Assembly (NCBI GenBank): GCA_010094025.1 | Contig: ML991829.1 | Span: 124,001 to 188,000, forward strand | Reading direction: 5' to 3' | DNA length: 64,000 bases | DNA from: Viridothelium virens | Lineage: Eukaryota; Ascomycota; Dothideomycetes; Trypetheliales; Trypetheliaceae | In this document: piece by piece, positions 10,954 through 22,334 of the stretch | Position numbering within the stretch: the stretch's first letter is position 1 | Layout of the letters: every line of letters begins with the position of its first letter | The notes under the pieces: generated by a model | Told to the model about the DNA's origin: nothing | The model's input: only the letters and a program-made list of their open reading frames with translations | The model's database searches: none | Position numbers and translations under genes: made by a program

Positions 10954-12647
10954 ATGTCCGCAGTCAGATCGCTTTCTTACTTTACAAGTGCTATGACGAA
11001 TGAAGAACCACTTGTATTGGCGGCAGAGGTTCAAAAGCATGCCAATCGAGAGGACTGTTGGATAGTTGTTGAAGGCAAGGTCTGGGACCTGACTGACTTT
11101 GCACCCGAGCATCCAGGAGGATTGGAGTGTAATGTCTATCCTACAAATCCCAATTTTGTGCCAACATCACTGAACATCCATTATAGCGATAACGGAGCAC
11201 GCCGGGCACGATGCAACCGAAGTATACAATGCTTTCCACGCCCCATCCCTCCTCCCTACCACCCTTGGGCCCAGCAAGTTAATCGGCAAACTCGACCCCT
11301 CGACACCACTACCCACATATCAGAAGCCGCCTCCCACATCAACTCCCCAACTCGGCACCCAACCCGTTGAGAAACCCCCCCTCGACACCATCCTCTCAAC
11401 CCACGACTTCGAAGACGTCGCCTCCCGCACCCTCACCCCCAAAACCTGGGCCTTCTACAGCTCCGCCGCCACCGACTGCCACACACGCTCCCTCAACAAC
11501 TCGCTCTTCCACCGGCTCCTCTTCCGCCCGCGCCTCCTGCGCAACGTCCAGCGCGTCAGCACCCACACCACCATCCTCGGCCACCATGTCTCCCTGCCGT
11601 TCTTCGTGAGCCCCGCCGCGATGGCGCGGATGGCGCATCCCGAGGGTGAGAAGGCGCTCGCGCGGGGATGCGCCTCTCGGGGCGTGATGCAGTGCGTGAG
11701 CACGAACGCGAGTTTTCCGATTGGGGAGATCGTGGGGGCAGTGGCGGAGGAGGGGGAAGGGGAAGGGCGCCGGCCTCCGCTGTTCTTCCAGTTGTATGTG
11801 AATCGGGAGCGGGCGAAGAGCGAGGCATTGCTGAGGGAGGTGGAGGCGTTGGGGGTCAAGGCGGTGGTGTTGACGGTGGATGCGCCGGTGGCGGGGAAGA
11901 GGGAGGCGGATGAGAGGGTGAAGGCGGAGGGGGGGTTGAGGGCGCCGATGAGTGGGGGGGAGGCGGGGAATGATAAGAAGGGAGGGGGGATGGGGAGGAT
12001 CATGGGGAGTTTTGTAGATCCGACGGTGAGGTGGGAGGATATTGAGTGGATTCGGAGATGCATGAAGTTGCCGCTGGTGTTGAAGGGTATTCAGTGTGCA
12101 GCGGATGCGAAGATGGCGATGGAGATGGGAGTTGATGGTATCATGTTGAGCAACCATGGAGGAAGGAGCTTGGATACGTATGGACACTCATCACACAGAT
12201 GGGACGAAATTACGTTAACAGAGCAACAGATCACCACCGGCAATTTTGGTGCTTCTCGAATTGCACAAATGCTGTCCTGAAATCTTTGACAAGATGGAGA
12301 TATACGTTGATGGAGGCATAAGGAGAGGCACGGACATTCTCAAAGCGATCTGTCTCGGTGCGACTGCTGTTGGGCTAGGTCGACCTTTCTTGTACTCCTT
12401 GGCTTATGGTCAGGAGGGCGTGGAACACCTGATCGAGAGTAAGACTGCCTGCTACTCCCCCAGACTACACTGCTGATGGCTCCTCGCAGTCTTGAAAGAT
12501 GAAGTGAAGACGTCGATGCGGATGATTGGCCTAACAACTCTGGATCAGGCTCACCCTGGATATGTGAATACGCTGGACGTAGATTACCTCGTCCCCGGGA
12601 CCGAAACCCATCCATACGCAAGACGAAGACCAAAAGCTAGGCTCTAG
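10954..12647 (+). CDS. Cytochrome b2-type FMN-dependent 2-hydroxyacid (L-lactate) dehydrogenase
   Basis: Exons 10954-11128, 11187-12177, 12230-12438 and 12490-12647 give 510 aa. Residues 20-85 are a cytochrome b5 heme domain: HPGG supplies His53, and FHAP supplies His76, 23 residues later as in yeast Cyb2. The rest is an FMN-binding alpha-hydroxyacid oxidase barrel, with [30 protein letters not shown], the catalytic [10 protein letters not shown] (His and Arg) and the flavin-binding [19 protein letters not shown]. These enzymes oxidise L-lactate or a similar acid and pass electrons to cytochrome c in the mitochondrial intermembrane space. The pre-heme leader is only about 19 residues (an inner ATG lies at 10993), shorter than yeast's bipartite presequence, so mitochondrial location is uncertain. 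Introns 3 and 4 are supported by family sequence across the joins ([16 protein letters not shown] and [14 protein letters not shown]). Confidence 0.9.
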
Positions 12648-13058
12648 ATTCATTATTGCAGTTACTAATGGCTGGACATTTTCAGGAGGTAGTATGTAAA
12701 TAATAGGAGGTTGATCTTAGATACATTGACGTCATTGTGTTCAAATGAAAACATTGAACCCGCCACATCAACCAATAACCATCATTCCTTATTCTAGCAC
12801 ACCACCGACACTCCCACGACATTGAAATCGCTGGCTTGTGCGACCCTATGACCATTTATGTAAGATACCTATGCGGAACAAAGGTCATCAGTTCACCATT
12901 ACGGCAAGCAGCATATTTTGCATCTTGTAGGCATACAAGCGGTTGTGCAGGTAAGTGCTACGCCAGTCACTACGAAGTCATACAATAAAACCCTGACTAA
13001 CAGTATCGTTCCAGTCTCACAAGTAGTTTCGTCCCATCGCACCCGCGGGCCTCGTACG
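12648..13058. other. Intergenic stretch before the TatD gene
   Basis: 411 bases. An open frame runs into the TatD start from 12918, but its 47 extra codons do not resemble the family, so I treat it as leader and promoter. Confidence 0.5.
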
Positions 13059-14353
13059 ATGTCAACAGTCACAGACCCTGTATTTGCCGGTCTCCAGGCT
13101 GTGGACGAAGCTACCACTGGCAGCAAGAAGCTGCGGTACGTCGATGTTGGTTCGCATCTGGAGCACTCCCTCTACTACCGAATAGCTTCTAATCCTAATG
13201 CCCTAGATCGGTATCAATTTAGGTGATCCGGTCTTCCGAGGCATCTATCATGGCAAGCGCGGCCACGACGACGACTTCGAACACGTCTTACAACGCGCCC
13301 TAGAAGTCGGGTGCCGGAAATTCATGGTCACAGGCTCTGACCTCAAGGAATCAGAGCACGCCGTCGAAATCGCCAAAGCCCATCGTATGTACGCGGCCCC
13401 TCCCCTCCCCAACCCTCATCCCCCACCCTTCCATCTCTCCTCCCACTGACCCTTGAGCCGCACATCCAGCTGGCCTCTGCTACGCCACCATCGGCGTCCA
13501 CCCCTGCTCCGCCTCGCAACTCGCCTCGCACCCCTCCGGCGGCAGCGCCGCCTACCTGTCCTCCCTCCGCCAGCTCGCCGAGTCCTCGCGATCCGCCGGA
13601 CACGCCGTCGCCTTCGGCGAGATCGGGCTGGATTATGATCGGCTATCGCTCTGTCCCAAGGAGACGCAACTGCAGGTCTTTGACCAGCAGCTGGATCTCG
13701 CGGCGGAGCTGGACCTTCCGCTGTTCCTGCATATGCGCGCGGCGATGGAGGATTTTGAGCGGATTCTGCGGAAAGGTGATGCGCATGAAGACGGAGGAGA
13801 AGGAAATGCAGGAGGAGGAGGGGGAGCAGGAGCAGGAGGAGCAATGGGCAGGTGGGCGAAGCTACGGCGGAGGCGTGGGCTTGTGCATTCGTTCACGGGC
13901 ACGCTCGAGGAGATGCAGCGAGTGGTGGCGATGGGGTTCGACGTCGGGGTGAATGGGTGCAGCATGAAGACGGAGGAGAACGTGGCGGTGGTGCGGGAGG
14001 TGCCGTTGGAGCGGCTGCAGATTGAGACGGACGGGCCGTGGTGCGAGATGCGGCCAAGTCATGCGAGCGCGGCGTTCCTGAAAGACGCGCCACCGTTGCC
14101 GAAGGCGGTGAAGAAGGAAAAGTGGACGAAGGAGTGGATGGTGAAGGGAAGGAATGAGCCGTGTGCGATTACGCAGGTTGCGTGGGCGGTGGCGAAGATT
14201 AAGGGGGTTGGTGTGGAGGAGGTCTGCGAGGCGTAAGTGCGATTTCCATTCCCTTCTCGGAGTGAGACCGAGCGAGTACAAGCTGATGGTGGACACAGTG
14301 CCTGGAACAACTCAATACGAATTTTTGGACTAGGAGAGGAGCCAACCTCATGA
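13059..14353 (+). CDS. TatD-family metal-dependent deoxyribonuclease
   Basis: Exons 13059-13145, 13207-13384, 13470-14232 and 14299-14353 give 360 aa. The first donor is the weaker GTTGGT, chosen because it restores the family start RYVDIGINLGDPVFRG; the stronger-looking GTACGT just upstream runs into a stop. Family landmarks: FMVTGSDLKES, YATIGVHPC, the metal-site GEIGLDYDR, the LFLHMR histidine, HSFTGT and ETDGPWCEMR, then the closing WNNSIRIFGLGEE in the last exon. TatD nucleases are TIM-barrel enzymes that trim DNA from 3' ends; the yeast homologue is linked to DNA degradation in apoptosis-like death. A Gly/Glu-rich insertion (about residues 250-275, near 13785-13850) is absent from typical members and looks like a loop expansion. 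Confidence 0.9.
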
Positions 14354-14768
14354 AGCATGCGATGCACTGTCTTCAATGGAAGCCTCGTCACTTTTTGCTC
14401 CGATAAGCTGAAGAAACCCTCCTAGATAGGAGGCGTAGAGGATCGATCCCACAATTAGAATTAGAGGAACTTAGAGGGAAAGCACTCGCAAATTTGCATG
14501 AGTTGCATTGGACACTATCCAAAGAATTGCGAGATTGCTCGCTTTCTGCCCAATCTAAGTCTTCACATTAGACTTTAGGGTATGAAGAATCCTAATCCGC
14601 CATTTTCCATGCAATGTCCATAGACGGAGATGCAATATGCTTGATTATTTGCCGCCATGCAAATGCCATATATCCATCAAAAAATGTTGTGAGAAATCAG
14701 AAATCCATTAAGAATTGAAATGTCGTCAACTCCACTGAGCGAGTCAAGCGGGCTGCCAGACAAAATAA
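14354..14768. other. Convergent intergenic stretch
   Basis: 415 bases between the 3' ends of the TatD and glutaminase genes. A small perfect hairpin (CCTCCT, AGAT loop, AGGAGG) sits at 14418-14433; no gene seen. Confidence 0.45.
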
Positions 14769-17432
14769 CTAAGCGGTCACAGTTGTGTAAGCAATGTCCG
14801 TCATATAGTCCGTCGTGAAAGTAGTCGCAAACACCGTGGTATCAGAAACATGTGTCGCAGTCGCAAGATACGTCGAAATACTCGGCGCCTTCAACACACT
14901 CGTCGATCCGCCTTCCTGTGTCACAGTCTGACCCGAAGGACAGACAGTCGTCGTGGTGTAGACGATCACAGTCGTAACAGCGTCCGACGAAACGAGAGAA
15001 CTAGGCGAAGGGAAGGTGCCTGTGGATGTGTCCGCGGTGCCTGAAATAGAGTTAGTAGGGTTGGGGGCAGAAATTGTTGCCGGCGACGTCGGAGTCGCAG
15101 TATTCGTCGGAGCGGATGCGCTTGATGCAGACGCCGAGGCAGATGAAGCTGCTGACGTAGATGCAGACGCAGAGGACCCCGATGCGGAGGACACGCTCGA
15201 CGGAGGAGCAGTTGCAGAAGATGCTGACCCTGATGAACTTGATGCCCGTGTCGTGGAAGAAGAGCCACCACTAGGGGATCCACCGGCGCAGGCGCTTGAT
15301 CCTGGAGATGATCGGCTATCAATGGAGTTGGCACCATTGGCAAGAGCAAGAATGGCGAAGTGTCCGCCGACAACCGGTCGAGCCTTGTAATCGTAATAGC
15401 CATTTGTAGCATTGCCAAATTCGTGAGAGACGAAGAAGCGATCGCTGAAAGGCACGCTGTCTATGGTTGTGGTGATGTATTGATGCAGGTCATTAACCAT
15501 CATATTTCTGGTATCCTGACTAGCGATGGCGCCGCTCCACATCATCCAGTCACTCTTTGTCCAATCGGTTGTATCGTCAAGTGGAACACCGGCGGTCGCA
15601 CGGACGGTGGGATAGTAGGAACTCTCCATATCGTAAGCCGCCTGTGGAAAGGTATTGAGCCTGAGTACTTTGTCGGGGTACATGTTGTATGCCATCGTCC
15701 AGGAGTTTGTCATATTTGGATAGATACGGGTGAAGTGAGTCCGTTCAGCATCTGTACCCATGGTTTGATTGTATAGTAGATTGGCGAGCTGATCTCCAGC
15801 TTGTGTATAATTATTAGAATTGAACATAGCACCGATAGCGTTCAGTCCTACAGCGGCCTTGATAGCAAGAGTAGTCTGGTTGGCGAGTGGCCCAAGGCCG
15901 TCATCGCTGGAATATTGTGCTGCCTCGTTGGTAGCATTGCCTGCGAGAAAATCTCCCAAAGTCCTGAACAGAGTTCCATGGCTCGAGGACCAATTTGTGT
16001 CGCGTGTAGACATTGCATACAGAGATGCCAATATCAAGAGATTTGCCGATTCCTCAACAGGCATGAACTCCTGACCAACGAGATGTCCATCGGCTACAGG
16101 ATAAGCAGAGCCAATATCGTGACAGGCATAGGATTCGTTCCATTGACCAATCTCAAGAAAACGAATTACTGGTTCGGTAATATACCTGATGCTGGCTGCA
16201 TTGAGAACGTAGAATATAGGGAAAATGGGGTAGAGAACATCGACAGTATTGACGTTTCCATCACTACTAATCTCCTTTAGGAAGATCAAAGGGTCTGAAG
16301 TGTTTTTGGAGTCATCGGATATACTAAAATCGCAGGAAGCGTACGCTTGACGAACCGACAGAGTAACAATATCCGAGTAATTGGCACCTGCAGCAGAATT
16401 GGCCGCGCCAGCAATAGCAGCATCAAGCGCTTGAGAATCCGCACTTGCAGAGCTATAGTCATTGAGGAAGTGATCTACAGCCGACGGTGTATCAGCATAA
16501 GTAGCTCGGTAATAGTGAGTCCAGTCCGCGCCAAGAAAGCTCACAACTTGATCGCGAGCGACACCGATGGCATAGGTGACGTTGCTCCCTCCATTCCTGA
16601 CACTTCCAAGATCGTGTGAGAAGGCGGTCACACTACCAGAAGCCCATCCCGGAGTAGAACCATCAAGGGATCCCGAGGACGTAAATTGACCACGAACATC
16701 GGACATGGCTCCAGTAGCCGCCGTGAGGTTTGCATCGTCACATCCTGGCTGAGACGCATAAACAACGGTGCCCCACAGAGCCTGCTCACTTTGACTCTGA
16801 AGATATGTTGTCTGATCATTAGCAACCCATTGGAAAAGCGAAGTGGCACCAGTGGTTGAGAGATTATAGGAGACATCGGAGTCAATTCCAAGCCAAGAAT
16901 CATCAATGTCTGTGTAGATCTGAATCGAAGCCGATTGGCCGCTACGGGGAGAAGCAGCTACTGTCAAGTATGCAAAAGGCAAGCTTTGACGTACGTAGTC
17001 GTTGGGAGCCACAGGGGAAAGAAAATCCAAAGTGAAGAGTGCATTACCGGCCGAGAGTGTGAACGTGCTCCTGGTGGAAGTGTAGGCACCACCAAGTACA
17101 TTGGCAGCCTGTGGGCCGCCAGGCGCACCAAAAAGGCTATAGGTAGTCCCGTCAACTCGAGCTAGGACAGACCAGGTAATACCACCCCCAGACCAGAATT
17201 GAGGGGTAGCGGAGGGCAAGTGAGCAGCCTGGTCACCAGGAAGCCATGCTACATTCCGGTAAGCTTCAGTATGTCAAGACTGAAATCGTGTTTACTTACT
17301 GGACGTGTAAGGATTACGAACTGCCAATGGATAGGAATGGGGTAAGACTGGGGTGAAAGTCTGAGCAGCCACCAAAGTGCTTAGCACAAAAAATGCAACA
17401 GTGACGCCAATGATGGCCCGGAATCGCGTCAT
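14769..17432 (-). CDS. gtaA: Secreted glutaminase, GtaA family
   Basis: Exons 17432-17300 and 17248-14769 give 870 aa. The acceptor ATGTAG at 17249 is preferred over a nearer AG because it yields NPYTSTWLPGDQ, the family's N-terminal signature. Residues 1-22 are a signal peptide (FRAIIGVTVAFFVLSTLVAA). Then follow ATPQFWSGGGITWSVLARVD, the DUF5127/DUF4965/DUF1793 succession typical of fungal GtaA, with YRATYADTPSAVDHFLNDY, ASCDFSISDDS and DWMMWSGAIASQDTR. The first 650 residues match the usual family length. A Ser/Ala/Thr-rich low-complexity segment of about 100 residues and a Thr/Tyr/Val-rich end form an added C-terminal tail, which could tether the protein to the wall, although no GPI-type hydrophobic end is visible. 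Many NxS/T sites suggest N-glycosylation. The family hydrolyses extracellular glutamine to glutamate and ammonia. Confidence 0.88.
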
Positions 17433-20212
17433 TGTGAATTATCAATCCGGAATGAAAGACGCAGTTGACAGCTGACAATGGATAATGAGATCTATGACTC
17501 GAAAGGAGAAGTTAAAGATAGGGAGAGTTACGGAGAGTTGAGGAGAGAAAAATATGAGGTTGAGGTCAAGGAAAGTGATGACGCGCTGAAGAAAAAAGTA
17601 CGAGGACGGGGGCTGTAGGTAAATAAAGAGTCTCAAGCAGTCTATAGCCTCCCAGTGGCACGAGTTCGACTGAAGGAAACGACCCACCAGACCGGGTCTC
17701 ATAGACCATGCATGCTTGATACACACGCATTGATACTGGGTGAGGGAACGGTAGGCAGGCTACGTAGGGTACTTGGAATAGATCGTCTCGGTGTGGACCG
17801 GGCAGGGTGTGCGAATCTCCTTATTACTCGAAAAGTAGACGAAAAGTAGCAAGACTTGGCATTGCGGACATGGGGCTGGGGAACCTGGGGATGGAGAGCA
17901 CAGGTTGGGCTCAGATCCTTGCTCAAAGGATCCAGGCCGTGTAGAAATGACTGAAAAGGGTAAGAATGGAGAGCTCTGACCTTGGAGTTGAAACCTTGTG
18001 GACGAGCGTTGGGTACGGGAGTGGTGACGATCATTAGGAGAATTGTTTATCACTTGACGCGCCAAGGGTGACCCAGTTTGATGTGCGGAGTGAGCCCCAT
18101 GGAGTGCCGATCACGATTGGCGGTCTCGTGCGGAAGTGAAAATTACAGCATTACGCTGGAGGAATCGTGGAGCAAGAAGAAATGAGCGAGGTGGCTCAGG
18201 ATGCGACCTACCGGTTATCGACACGAAAACAGCGCGTCCGCCAGCAAGAAAAGGCGGACATGGGCTAGAAGCTGAATCGTTGACTCCCGTACAGCCACTC
18301 GCCGCTCGAAAGTCGGGAGTAGATTTCCAAGGAAGCGCTCTCCGCCGCACAAACAACCTGGATATTGCATGTACGCGCCCAGGAGGTTGTCCAGTCCTGT
18401 TAACGCATTATAGAGCAAGGACCGAGTCGACTGAAACTTGCGGGCGAAGCCGCATAGCGTGGACGTCAGACGCCTTCCAAGCCCAATCATTGCTGGTGAG
18501 AGCCCACAGCAGTTGATTGCAGGAGGCAAGCATGCAGTAGACGACTAATGTACGTGGACAGGAGAATAGGGGATCAGAGCATGGGAGGTGGAGAGAATAC
18601 GGGGGGAGTCAGCTGTCTAAGCCACAAACTAACCTTAGCCGTTCCCCACAGTGCCACAACCGGGGATCCGGCGTGGCCGGAGGGAATCTATTCCAAGATC
18701 CTTTGATTGTTAACAGGATTAACCCAAGGTGTCGATTACCTGCTTCGGCTGATGACCCACCCACTAAACGGTGCTAAAGTACCTGCCGTAACACGCCAAC
18801 ACCCGTACGGTGCGTACCTCAGGCACCGTGGATACCTGGCAGAGTACGGCGTAAGGTATCTAGAGCTGTTGCCTCACTCCTTACTCCCTCCGTACGGCTG
18901 TTCACGGCAGCTACCACAGCTGTCACTGTACCGGCGATCCTGATAAACGGGCCTTGTGACGGGATCTGCACGCCTATCCCGCTTCCATCTTGGTCCAAGC
19001 ACAAAGCCATCATCCCATCAGAGGGGAAATATGAGACTCTTCAAATTCGCTGACAGCAAGTAGGCCGATGATGTTACCAGTGATGTCATTTTCGCTTGGG
19101 TTTTCGGCGCTGCAATGTCTCCACACAGTTACTGCAACTACCTAATCCAGAACTACCTCATAAGTTCGACACAAATCCACCTTTTCACTTAAGATTCGAG
19201 TCCTACCTTATTCTTAATACATTTTATAGCACCCCAGTTCGTGTCAATTGCCAGTCCATGGAGATCATCCGCTAGTAGAGTTTCGGTTGTTTTATGCGAT
19301 GGACCAGACACTTCTGCGCGCTATGTACCATGGTAGATCAGGGAAGTGACAAAAAACATCTTTGGTTTTTACCGCTCTAGTGGACACCTTGACCTCCACT
19401 CTTAACCTGGGCCAGCATTACAGAGCCCTCAGCTACCCCACACCGGATTCCTTCCTGAGATCGCCTACTCTGCAGCTGGAACATGTATATCAGTTTGCCT
19501 TGACTATCAATATCTGGACCTTCTTGATCTGGTATATGCTCGCAATTGAAGTGGTAACTTGAGAGCTCGCCCCCGGTTAGGTATCATGACGTTGTTCAAT
19601 TGCCCGAATGGATCAAGGGCTGACACAAGGAATGACGGTGTTACTGGATGGGGCTAATTTTTTAGACCCTATGCGTGTTAAGGTCCCTCAGCAAACTCTG
19701 TCCATGTCCAAGGAATGGAGGAAAAAAGCGGTAGAACGTCAATTAAGAACCGATTACACGACCTCTTATGGCCTACCCCACATGACCTACCTCACATTTC
19801 CTACCTCAGCCTATACGACATAGAAGGCCCCCAGCAAGATCCTGAGCCTTCTGCACCCGAGATGTATCTTTCTTGCCAATTGGGCTAGCAAAGGAATCCC
19901 GTCGCGTTCTCTGAATTTTATGGTAGTCACAGGTCTCCCGGGTTGCGTAGAGGAGAAATATGAATACTATATTCTGCAGACTGCTCTGCTATCGATTGTG
20001 AGGAAATGCCCAAGTTTAAGAGATGATGATGGGAATTAGAAGAAACTCAAGACAAGATTTGTCTGTCTTCTCCTTCCGTTGGGAACACTTTCTACCTCTC
20101 TCCATGTTGTGCGCCTCAGAATACGCAAGAGGTACCTTAGCTGTTACCAAATCTTGTCGACTACTTTCCACTTACGTTGTGGGGGCTTCAACGAAGTTCT
20201 CAGAAAGATGGC
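17433..20212. other. Long gene-poor region
   Basis: About 2.8 kb with no gene I can support. It must contain the glutaminase promoter on its left. Short frames show no domain. Around 18790-18840 there are overlapping GTACGG/GGTGC inverted motifs, too short to call a repeat family. It could contain decayed sequence that I cannot recognise by eye. Confidence 0.4.
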
Positions 20213-21409
20213 ATGCTAAGGTCTTGGACAGTCCTTCCCATCAAGGCTCCTTGCTCCAATATTCAATCTTCAATCTCTTGGCTTGGCTTCGATTACCACA
20301 ACTACCCCATACATCAACACATCACCGACAATCAACGTCACATATATCGCCTCTTCTACCTAGACATGACAGGTACCTTATCGAATACTTTTCACAAGTA
20401 CTATAATGCATCTCAAGGGGCCAATGTTGGGGGCTCCACTGATATCCAAGAATGCAACAGGAAGGCACACGAGCGTCAGCAATTTGAAATCAGAGCGCTC
20501 GAGGGCATATCCGAAAATCTCAAAATCTCAACTCTAGGTCTCAACATCAGACCTCCAACTATCCATCGGACTGGCATCGATACTCATGCGCTTGTCGTTT
20601 CATGCCATGGCGAGCCTGCTTTGAACAAGAATACTGTCGAAAAGATGTACCAGAACACACCAAGCAGGCGTATTCGAGACATCGGTATTAGGCTCGGCAG
20701 ATGGCTCAACTACTTACACCGCTCAACTCGGTATCTGGATATTGGTCCTGATGGCAATACGGACGCAAGAGAGGTTGTCTGCTCTCAGTACGCCAGGGTA
20801 ACCACTGCTCTGGCCTGTTTCTCCCTGGACAATTCCATTGGGGATCGGGTAGCAGAAGCTTATAAAGGCTTTCTCAGGACGGATAACGAGTGCGTGTGTA
20901 TGGGCAACTTTTCTCCTCGGAGAGTAGTGGTAGCAGATGGAGCAGGACTGCTCCCCATCCCTGACCCCGGCAAAGATAGGGGATACGATCGCGGACAAGG
21001 ACCAGAAAATCTTGACCCATACTATTATGATGAGATAGCTGATCTGACGCCTCCCCTGATGGTCGTAGATTGGAAAAATGTTCGGCGCGGATCAGGAGCA
21101 ACGGATGCAGGCCGGTTCGCTGCCGAGGCTTGGACTATTGACAGATTCAAGGTCGGGTCGAAGCGTCATCGTGGTCTTGCAAACGCATTTCTCAAAGCCT
21201 ACCTGCATGCTGCCGAGCCGAATTTTGAATTTCGAATGAAACTTGCTGTGCACATAGGCGTGCAGCTGTGCCTATGGTCACACGTCGAGCTCCTAGAGTG
21301 CCCTTCTACCTGGGTAGAAATGAGAGGCGTGGCAGAACTTGGTGAGGCTATTATTAGGAAGGCATTGGATGGGAACAGCTCTTGGATCGATCTTTTTTTG
21401 AAGGCATAA
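20213..21409 (+). CDS. Degenerate phosphotransferase/kinase-fold (APH-like) protein
   Basis: The open frame enters at 20177; the first ATG is at 20213 (398 aa), with a later candidate at 20366. The C-terminal half resembles fungal APH-fold small-molecule kinases: helix GIRLGRWLNYLHRST, then a catalytic-loop position reading CMGNFSPRRVVV, then LMVVDWKNVRRGSGATDAGRFAAEAW and an ANAFLKAYLHAAE helix. In relatives the loop is MGDFWPGNVLV, so the catalytic Asp is Asn and the metal-binding Asn is Arg here, and DWE reads DWK. The N-lobe is only loosely recognisable (IYRLFYL and HERQQFEIRALEGI). No frame break is seen over about 400 codons. Either a pseudokinase kept for another role or an early-stage decaying copy; the start is uncertain. 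Confidence 0.6.
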   Translation: MLRSWTVLPIKAPCSNIQSSISWLGFDYHNYPIHQHITDNQRHIYRLFYLDMTGTLSNTFHKYYNASQGANVGGSTDIQECNRKAHERQQFEIRALEGISENLKISTLGLNIRPPTIHRTGIDTHALVVSCHGEPALNKNTVEKMYQNTPSRRIRDIGIRLGRWLNYLHRSTRYLDIGPDGNTDAREVVCSQYARVTTALACFSLDNSIGDRVAEAYKGFLRTDNECVCMGNFSPRRVVVADGAGLLPIPDPGKDRGYDRGQGPENLDPYYYDEIADLTPPLMVVDWKNVRRGSGATDAGRFAAEAWTIDRFKVGSKRHRGLANAFLKAYLHAAEPNFEFRMKLAVHIGVQLCLWSHVELLECPSTWVEMRGVAELGEAIIRKALDGNSSWIDLFLKA

Positions 21410-22334
21410 GCAAGGCTGAGACGCATACAATGGCTAGCGTAGAAGAGCGTCTAGGGTGTCGAAGCAAATTTGTACAAAAATGATAATGAGCTTTAACTTG
21501 ATGGTATAATACTTTTTTAGCATGGAGGTGGTCTTGGCTTCGATGTAAGATAACCCGACATAATTAACAGTCACAAAACTGACGCACAAAGCAGTCCCAG
21601 TTCGTCCAACAATATCTTTTGTCTTTGCTCTTTCCTCTTTTCTTTTCTCCTCGCTATTTTTCCCACTTCCAACTCCCTCCCTCATTAGAATATTTCGAGC
21701 GGTCAATTCTCCGCGCATACAAGAGACGTGCCGAGCGGCGGCAGCACATGTTTATTTTACTTGAAGTGGAGTTTTACTCCTCCGCTCGTCAACAAGTTCC
21801 TACTCACAGCGCATCTCTGAAGAGATCGGGTTCTGAATAATGTCTAAGCGATTACCTTTATGATTTGGTGAGCTCCCAGCTGTACCTACCCCACCTAGAG
21901 GCAGGATCAGGAGCAGGGAGTCCTGCCCGTTCGGATGATAGACGAGATCTTGGCTTTTTAGTTGTTACAATAACCTTAGCATACACTGAATGATGACATA
22001 CCGGTAGAGACGCGCGAGTGACCTGGAGTTTCTCAGAGTACTGCGGTGTTGCTACTATGAAGAAAAGATCACGTCGCCTCACTCACAGAAGATCGTCGTC
22101 ATCCTACCTGACTGGCTGGTAGCTTTCACTTTTCACGGGAGTATTGAGCGAGGCGGTGCTAACAGAGCTCGTATTGGTCTTCGCTTCTTCTGCGTGTCTG
22201 TCTTCCATAACGTTCTTGATAATCCGCTCACAATATTCCACAGGCACCTTTGCCTATTAAGGATCTCGTTACCAACATCAACGTTCATATGAATATACGA
22301 ATGACGATCCTAGGACATTGGGTAGAGTTCAAAG
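21410..22334. other. Convergent intergenic stretch
   Basis: 925 bases between the kinase-fold gene and the 2EXR gene. No gene recognised on either strand. Confidence 0.45.

Noticed and set aside
11396-12187. 263-codon minus-strand frame opposite the cytochrome b2 gene
   Set aside because: Exact antisense of a well-supported coding exon; His/Pro/Leu-rich product typical of a reverse shadow.
12918-13058. N-terminal extension of TatD from an upstream start
   Set aside because: The extra 47 residues do not resemble the family; the ATG at 13059 lies at the usual distance from the RYVDIGINL start.
14418-14433. Hairpin CCTCCT-AGAT-AGGAGG, first considered as a tRNA anticodon arm or terminator
   Set aside because: Loop is four bases instead of seven, no other tRNA arms pair, and fungal Pol II genes do not use such terminators; probably a chance palindrome.
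15016-15390. 124-codon plus-strand Asp/Ala-rich frame
   Set aside because: Antisense of the Ser/Ala-rich tail of the glutaminase; composition explained by that tail.
18780-18850. Cluster of GTACGG and GGTGC/GCACC inverted motifs, first suspected as a transposon end
   Set aside because: Arms are only 7-8 bases, no target-site duplication or coding sequence nearby, and no second copy was seen in the window.
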